From Rhytidiadelphus loreus (taxonomy: Eukaryota > Streptophyta > Bryopsida > Hypnales > Hylocomiaceae), in NCBI GenBank assembly GCA_947034895.1, contig OX344763.1, forward strand, positions 17,081,001 to 17,145,000: a DNA stretch of 64,000 nucleotides, in the 5' to 3' direction. The number at the start of each line of letters is the position of its first letter. The stretch's first letter is position 1. The position numbers and the translations under genes were made by a program. This document shows positions 57,886 to 64,000 of this stretch, piece after piece. The notes beneath the pieces are model-generated. The model was not told where the DNA came from and searched no databases. It worked only from the letters and a program-made list of their open reading frames with translations.

Positions 57886-59710
57886 GGTGCGCAATTTCTT
57901 CCTCCCGAAAATGACGAGTCACTTCAAGATGCTTCGTGCCAGTGAGCTCCACATGGAAGAATTTCCGCAGAAGCCACCATATGGGAGAACTGTTGAAACA
58001 CAAAATATCTGTCAAAGATCGATCTATAAGTTAATCAACCCGCCTAGAGGGAGCGCATGAGCTTGTCCATTTCAGCTTGTTTGCCTAGTTTGGAAGTGAA
58101 TGCTTCACCCGGTCCTCTATCCCGTTCATTAGCATCACACCTTTAGTACTATCAACCCTGACGTTCATCAACAAGCTTTGTGAGCAGCGAGCTCACACTT
58201 CGCAATCTGGAGCTCACACGGGTCCTCCTCTTCGGAATTGGCTTCAAGGAAAAATTGACTGGTAGTTGTGAAGTGAGCATCGACGATTCAAACCTGACTC
58301 TGTTTTTGAAGATTATACTGAATAATGAAATTTGTGAGAATCGAAGAGAAATACGCATAATTATGACTGTAGCCCATAGTAGAAAGGTCCCCCATTTGTC
58401 CAGCGAGAGCCTCTGCAAGTAAGTTACATCGATTCTACAGTCTGGACACACATTTCACAGCTTTTCTCAGCACCCAGTCACGTGAAAAGCTCCGCTGCAA
58501 AGCAGAGGTGCCAACTCCGAATTCACCGAAAAACAAAAAGTTCATTACCAGCTCAAGTATCAATTTTGCAGAGTAATATTTTGGTGTCTGTTTAGTGTAA
58601 GAAAGTCGCAACGCAAATATCGGAAGACATTCAAAGGGAGATCAGAAATGTTTACGGCATAACACTCTTCACACCTGCAAAACGATGATATAGCCTAACA
58701 CCACATTTGCCCCCCAAAACTCATTTTGTTCACACCGCACAGCAAGATTTGGAGTTTTTCAAATTTCCAAGCTTGAGCAGGGTTTACAGTAGCGTAGTTC
58801 GAAACCAAGGGTTTCACATTACAACAGTGATACTGTACTGAGCAAACTCCCCCAAAGAACTTTTAGTCTTTGGCTTCACGAAACTTTACAATTCTTGGAG
58901 TCTTCGTCTTCTGCCAACAGTGTCTTCCGAATGACAGGAGCGATTGTGCAATTCAATGAGGTTTTTTTTACGATCATGACGAGCGATTCTTGCTTTCCAG
59001 CGATCTTTGCTTTCGATTCTGTTTTGTTGTGCAATTGTGTGATTGATACATTGAGCGATGACAGGGTCTAGTGCGATTCAAACCCTAGAATCTTAAACGC
59101 CACTCTTGCTTTCAATTCTATTTTATTGAGTGATTGAGCGATAGAGCGATGACTGAACTCTAGTAATCCACTGTCTTAGTGAATAATTACGAGACAGTTT
59201 GAACTTTGAATGGAAGATTAGCTGCCTTATAGCTATGAGATCATCCCTCTCGGATTCCAATCTTCCCAGATTGTGCCAGAGCCTGTCTGGAATAGCAGAG
59301 ACGATGCCGATCATGATCCAGCATGATCCAGCTGCAGTTTGTGTCACCGAGGGAGGAAATTTCATGAAACCATAGTTGAGGAACCAATGTGAACTTCTCC
59401 AGGGCCCTGGGCCCTTCAAGATTCCCGCCTGACTTGCATGCACAGGGATGAATATAAATTGAACTAGTATTGATTAGAACTATAAGGTTACTATAAGGTT
59501 AGTGAATTCTACTATGTCAAGAAGAGTATTGAATGCTTTTCTTGTGACAACGTCACCATCCTAGATTAGATTGAATCTCAAAGTGTATCTCAAATCTTCG
59601 AACTTCACATCATCAGACTACAGAATCACCCAGATTGGTGCACAATCGGTCAGGAATAAAAGAATCAAGAAAGAGGAAAAAGATTCAAAATTCTTGCTCT
59701 AGATCGATAC

Positions 59711-60502
59711 CTGCAGATCCTTCACCCAAGAATCCAACTGAAGGGTTTCAGTTGACAGTAGTTTGATTCTGAAAGTAAAGTAATGCAAAAACATGGGAAG
59801 GGCAATGTTTAGTAGTATGTACCAACTCAAGGTTGCTGAGCTCGGAGCAAGAAACATGCGAGAAGAAAAAAGGCGGGGGAACTGCAGCTTTAGTAAGCAT
59901 TGCCAATTCTTCGCACAAATTTAGGATATGATTAGATTTTACAAGCTAAAATCTTCAAACAGTCGAACCCTGCCATATTTTGTGGCATTCAAGAAACATG
60001 ATTCAAATAGTAAGCAGAGAGTAGGTTTGGCAGTGTTAAGTGACAGGCTCGGTAACATGGTGTGAATGCAGAAGTAAAGTTAGTGTGCAGATATGGATTT
60101 AGCATCGCTACATGTCTCAGGTGTGCAAAGACTCTAAGCCACATAGATATAATTATAAAACACCAAATTGCTGCTTTGTTATAAAACCAACCCTCGTAGA
60201 CTCAGGCCGAAATTGTAAACTTCCTGAGAAAGAAGAGAAAAGAAAAGCCTCAGGTCGATTCTAAATACTTCGTCCACAATCTACAGTTAGACAGTGACCA
60301 ATACTCACATGCAAAAAGTATTTGCATTCCTCATGCGCTTACTTGATCGCTTGTAGGTGTGGTCACCTAAAGGAGTGATTTGCGAGAAGGCCGACGCAGA
60401 CATAAAAATGTTCTTTAAGTCCAGCAACTCCGGCACTTCAATAGTATCGCACTCCGGCAAGTGCTTCAATTCTACCCCTACTGTAGAAATTTGTGACTCC
60501 AT
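59711..60502 (-). CDS. 5' part of an unrecognised multi-exon gene (partial model)
   Basis: Three exons join in phase: 60343-60502, 59823-59881 and a 27-bp micro-exon 59711-59737, all with GT-AG borders (donors GTAAGC, GTACAT, GTATCG). The start is ATG 60502 (MESQISTVGVELKHLPECDT). Exon 1 continues IEVPELLDLKNIFMSASAFS; exon 2 includes FSHVSCSELSNLEL and the micro-exon LDSWVKDLQ. An upstream leader exon probably ends at CTCAAG|GTCAGT near 60586. Further candidates on the same strand at about 58400, 57990 and 56360 could not be linked. No family recognised. Confidence 0.4.
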
Positions 60503-60639
60503 CCGATCACATGAACAAGGCCTTTACAGGGACAAAAAAAGTTGTCCGGATTCAAATAAGACACAGAATTGGTGGAAGTACTGACCTTGAGGGGAAACCC
60601 TAAAACGGGCTTGAGTGGCTAATATTTCGTGCTGTTCGA

Positions 60640-61019
60640 ACGCTTTGGTGACATACTTGCTGGTGGCGTACAGGACTCGTGCACAGCATCGACCTCGCCG
60701 CCTGGAACAGATCGCAGCGCCTAGAGCAGACTGCAGCGCGTGGAGCGACGACGACGGAGGTGCTGGAAAGTCGACAGCGCCCAGACGACAACAGCTCCGA
60801 TGCGAGGCAGCAACGACGGAGCGCCAGTCGAAGGAGAGAAGACCCGGACCTCCGGCGGGGATTCTTGATCTGCGGGGAGGGGCGACGACTTCGGCGGAGC
60901 AACGACGAGGTGTTGGGAGGCGCGCCGATCGACTGGGAGTTCCGCAGGTACGTCGCCTATTCCCGACCCCGCGGAGGTAATCGTGCCCTACTGCCGACCC
61001 CGCGGAGCTCCGCGGGGTC
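60640..61019. other. GC-rich island upstream of the minus-strand gene
   Basis: Composition changes abruptly to GC- and CpG-rich with CGACG/GGCGA runs. Long frames open on both strands because stop codons are rare in such sequence. I read it as a promoter/leader island of the gene starting at 60502 rather than a coding region. An AAACCCTAAAACGGG telobox stretch lies at 60595-60609. Confidence 0.45.
60996..61019. repeat. Perfect 24-bp GC-rich palindrome
   Basis: The sequence is symmetric about GAGCTC, with arms GACCCCGCG and CGCGGGGTC. A half copy (cccgaccccgcggagg) lies at 60962-60977. The dyad could be a protein-binding site or an insertion scar. Confidence 0.9.
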
Positions 61020-63420
61020 AGAATTAAAACCGGCGAACCCTTGGATGAACTTCTGAAGTCGTATTCATCCTTTGAATTTTCTTTTTTAATTCCGAACTCT
61101 CAATTGCATCACCAAATTTCATGCACATTAAAACCATCACTCCCGTGTGAGGATCTGCCGCTTTTGTATACTTCAATCCAAACCTGATCAAAATTTGGTT
61201 AGACGATAGCAAACGTCTAGTTCCAAACCAATGAAACAAGAACTTCATCAAAGATTTACACACCTAAACTATCAAGGGAAATCTAGAAAAACATTTTGAG
61301 CAGAGGAAATAACCTTAAAAAGTAATGCGAACTCTCCATTCAACATAAGAAGAAGGGGAAGTTTGCATTCACTACGACAGTAAATTATAACTTTTTTATA
61401 TAAATTTCTATAAAATTAAACCATTTCCGATTTTACACATTCACTTTGCCTGGAGCCAAGGAGAGGTACACATGGATTTTGTTTAAAATTTTAGCTTTTT
61501 TGTACGATATAGAGAGACTCTTTGTCATTCATCGGCCGTAAAAAGTTCTCAATGTCATTTATGGGTTAATGTATGGATTGTATGCGTTGAGTGATGCACT
61601 TTGTAGTCATCATTGTGATCATCATGCACATCAAATCATCCCAAATTTCACACTTGTTGACCAACATAGTAAGGCATCCACACGTAAAACAAACATTTGT
61701 TTGTTTAATATAAGTTTTAATCATGAATATGAAATATTTGTTGTTGGAATGTCTTTTATGAATTTCTAGCTTATTTCTGCAACATGCTATGGAGATTTGC
61801 AAGTTTTAGGACCTACACATTTGTTGATTAAGTAATACAAACACATTTGGGAATAATTGAAAATATTTCTTATTGAAAAAAAAGCTTAGTGATTTTGCAA
61901 TTTGTAAGTTTTCATACTTTAATTTTATTTTGCAAAGTACACTTTAGAAAGGTAAATAAAGGATCTTGTATTTAGATTTGTTAAGAAATAAATATTGATA
62001 AAGATTGAATTACAAGTGTTTGCTCTAGGAAATAAGAAATTATTGTATTCTTTTAAATGTTAGATTAATTAATCAATACTTATTTGCACATTTTTTGCTT
62101 GGGAAGAATTGAAAAATGAAAAATATTGTATCATAATCTAGCAACCAAAGGCCCATAATAAGATTTAATTTGAAAAAGAATCAAATATAAATAGTTTAAT
62201 ATATTTTGCTAGAAGATGATGAGGTTGCCTAGAATCTAGAAATCTGATCATCTTTCAATTCACTAAATTAAATAGAAAAGATTTGAATTGATTTTTTTTC
62301 TCTGTTTTTGTGAAACCAGTAGTCTCAATTGGAGGAAGATGCAAATGCCATAGACCAAGGTGCAAATTTTGATGCAATTCAAATAAGCAATGGAACATAT
62401 GCAAAACTACAATCTAGAGAGCCATTGCTATGTTTTGTTGGATTATGGATCATTATGCCATATTTTATGTAAATGTTGCGGTGTGAAAGGCCCATGGAAG
62501 TTCACATGTATTCAAATTTTGGATGTATTACACTAGTAGAGAACGAATGTGAGGATTGGATTATGTTAGGTGTTCAATACAGTTCATCTCAAAGTAGTTC
62601 ATTTACTGATTTTTGTAGATAACAGTAGATCATAATCTATTACATTTGAATTTAAAAATATTTCTTAAATATCACTTTATTATTATCCAATCTTCATATT
62701 CAAACAAAACCTTAAATAAATTCTAATTTATAAATCACATGTCATTATTCCAGAAAATTTATTATATATTTGATGCTAATTTAGTAGTGTTGCACGATTT
62801 AATTCATGTAGTACATTTTGTAGTAATAACACTATCTCGATCTAATTATGTTCACACTAATTATACATCATTTGTCCAATATTAATTTAATTTAGTGTGA
62901 GGGATCTTGATACTTCATATTCAAACTGTAATACTAGTTGAATTGACTTATATAGTATGTAGGAGTCCCAATGGTTCTAGTTGAAAAAGATGTTGTGTAC
63001 TTTGTTTTGTGCATAATCACTAATGCCTTTATGAAAGGATATTTATTGCATAAAAATTAGAGTATCTTAATTTTGATTGTAAAGATACTTTGACTTTAAA
63101 GTTATGTATTCTTTCCCAATTGTTTGATCCTTCTTTCCACCATCTTCTCTAATATTCACTCGATCATTGTAATAACTTCAAACAATCTATAAATCATTTC
63201 TTCCAGTAATGATGGTCTTCTAAATGCTTCATGATTGTTACTATAACTATAATTGAGCAAAAGGAGAGCTACACATGGATTTGGTTTAAAATGTCAGCTT
63301 TATTTTACATATGAAAATGTTAGCTTTTATGTAAATGTATACCAAATTCTGTTAGGTTCATTCGAGGCCTCGCGCGTTCAAGTGTATTGTAGAAATACAG
63401 TACTACAATATATATGAACC
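61020..63420. other. AT-rich intergenic sequence
   Basis: No gene recognised. The segment 61455-61530 resembles 63255-63335 (ggagag.tacacatggat, gtttaaaat.t.agctt), marking two copies of a minor dispersed repeat. Confidence 0.4.
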
Positions 63421-63424
63421 GTTG

Positions 63425-63965
63425 ATGTCCCATTGTCCCTAGGGGAACAAAATGGATTTCGGGTAGGTTCCTATAATCTCATTTGTGATTGAAACATTCT
63501 GAAGCTATCTCATACAATAGAAGAACTTATGAACTTTTTGGGCCTATAATTTTTATTCCAATCGGTGTTGTGGAGCAGAAGTTATGCCACAATAACCTGA
63601 AAATAAGGGAGACCGGTCAGCCAGAAAAATAAATAGAAAATTAACAAAAAAATGTAATATTTTCTTGTCTTGTACATTAGATTCTCTTATGAATACGAAG
63701 GTTTTATTCATTCCATTTTGATTAGTGACGGAAGTGAAAATTAACCCCTAAAGGACCATTGTCCCCTCGTGGGACAAAGTGGATTTTGGGCAAGTTCCTA
63801 TGATCTCAATTTTCAGTGAATTTTTTTGAAACTTTCTCATAAGATAGGAAAACTTATGAGCTTTGTGGGAATATAAATTTTATTTCAATTGGTGTCTTAG
63901 AGCAAAAGTTATGGCATCTTAAACATAATTTACACGTCATCGGGCAGAAAAATAAATCTACAAAG
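63425..63965 (+). repeat. ~325-bp tandem duplication at the window edge
   Basis: Copies at about 63425-63645 and 63745-63965 share ccattgtccc, aagttccta(t)atctca, gaacttatga.ctttt, attccaatcggtgtt-like and agcagaaaaataaat blocks. The second copy may continue past the window end. Confidence 0.7.
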
Positions 63966-64000
63966 ATTTGAAATTAATTTTTTAATTCTACAAAAATTTG

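Noticed and set aside
59123..59443. 106-codon minus-strand frame
   Set aside because: Two overlapping frames look equally plausible, neither has matching splice sites, and no motif supports either.
60615..61056. Arg/Ala-rich plus-strand and minus-strand frames of 100-125 codons
   Set aside because: These are low-complexity translations of a GC-rich island open in several frames, with no motif and no splice support.

Overview
The window looks like nuclear DNA of a land plant. It holds an intact RAR1 gene with the plant-specific CCCH motif, several multi-exon genes with GT-AG introns, a gene resembling the plant syringolide-induced 14-1-1 family, and AAACCCTA (telobox) motifs. Genes are sparse, intergenic DNA is AT-rich and full of decayed repeats, and a large unfamiliar intronless coding frame is present. 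I lean towards a non-seed plant such as a bryophyte, but that placement is inference. All gene models below were built by hand from splice sites and phase agreement; no search or transcript data were used.

Layout. From 1 to 2.9 kb is intergenic, with one foldback repeat. An eight-exon membrane-protein gene (minus strand) fills 2.92-6.75 kb. From 6.75 to 19.4 kb is a repeat-rich gene desert that includes a 1.5 kb element with long terminal inverted repeats and a 10-bp target duplication (9988-11497). A three-exon 14-1-1-like gene (plus, 19777-21819) is surrounded and invaded by four unrelated local tandem arrays. RAR1 (minus, 25834-28655, five exons) and an eleven-exon TPR protein gene (minus, 30757-34590) follow. 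Next are an orphan 73-codon frame (35055-35276) and a two-exon acyl-CoA-binding-like gene (plus, 37243-37809).

From 38.2 to 46.2 kb lies a duplicated segment. Two intronless, GC-rich GNAT acetyltransferase genes (38699-39181 and 45141-45623, both minus) carry the same flanks and the same short-period minisatellite upstream. About 5.5 kb of repeats lie between the duplicated blocks, including two short inverted-repeat elements and a foldback. From 49.3 to 53.9 kb on the minus strand is one continuous reading frame of about 1,525 codons broken by just two in-frame stops. It has a ParB-like DGQH motif and a region I tentatively compare with DNA methyltransferases, and it is the most unusual object in the window. 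From 56 to 60.5 kb there is an incompletely resolved minus-strand gene, then a GC-rich island with a perfect 24-bp palindrome, then AT-rich repeats to the end.

I see no operon-like cooperation between the genes. RAR1 and the 14-1-1-like family are both linked to plant immunity in the literature, but their proximity here need not be meaningful. I recognised no rRNA, tRNA, CRISPR array or organellar DNA.
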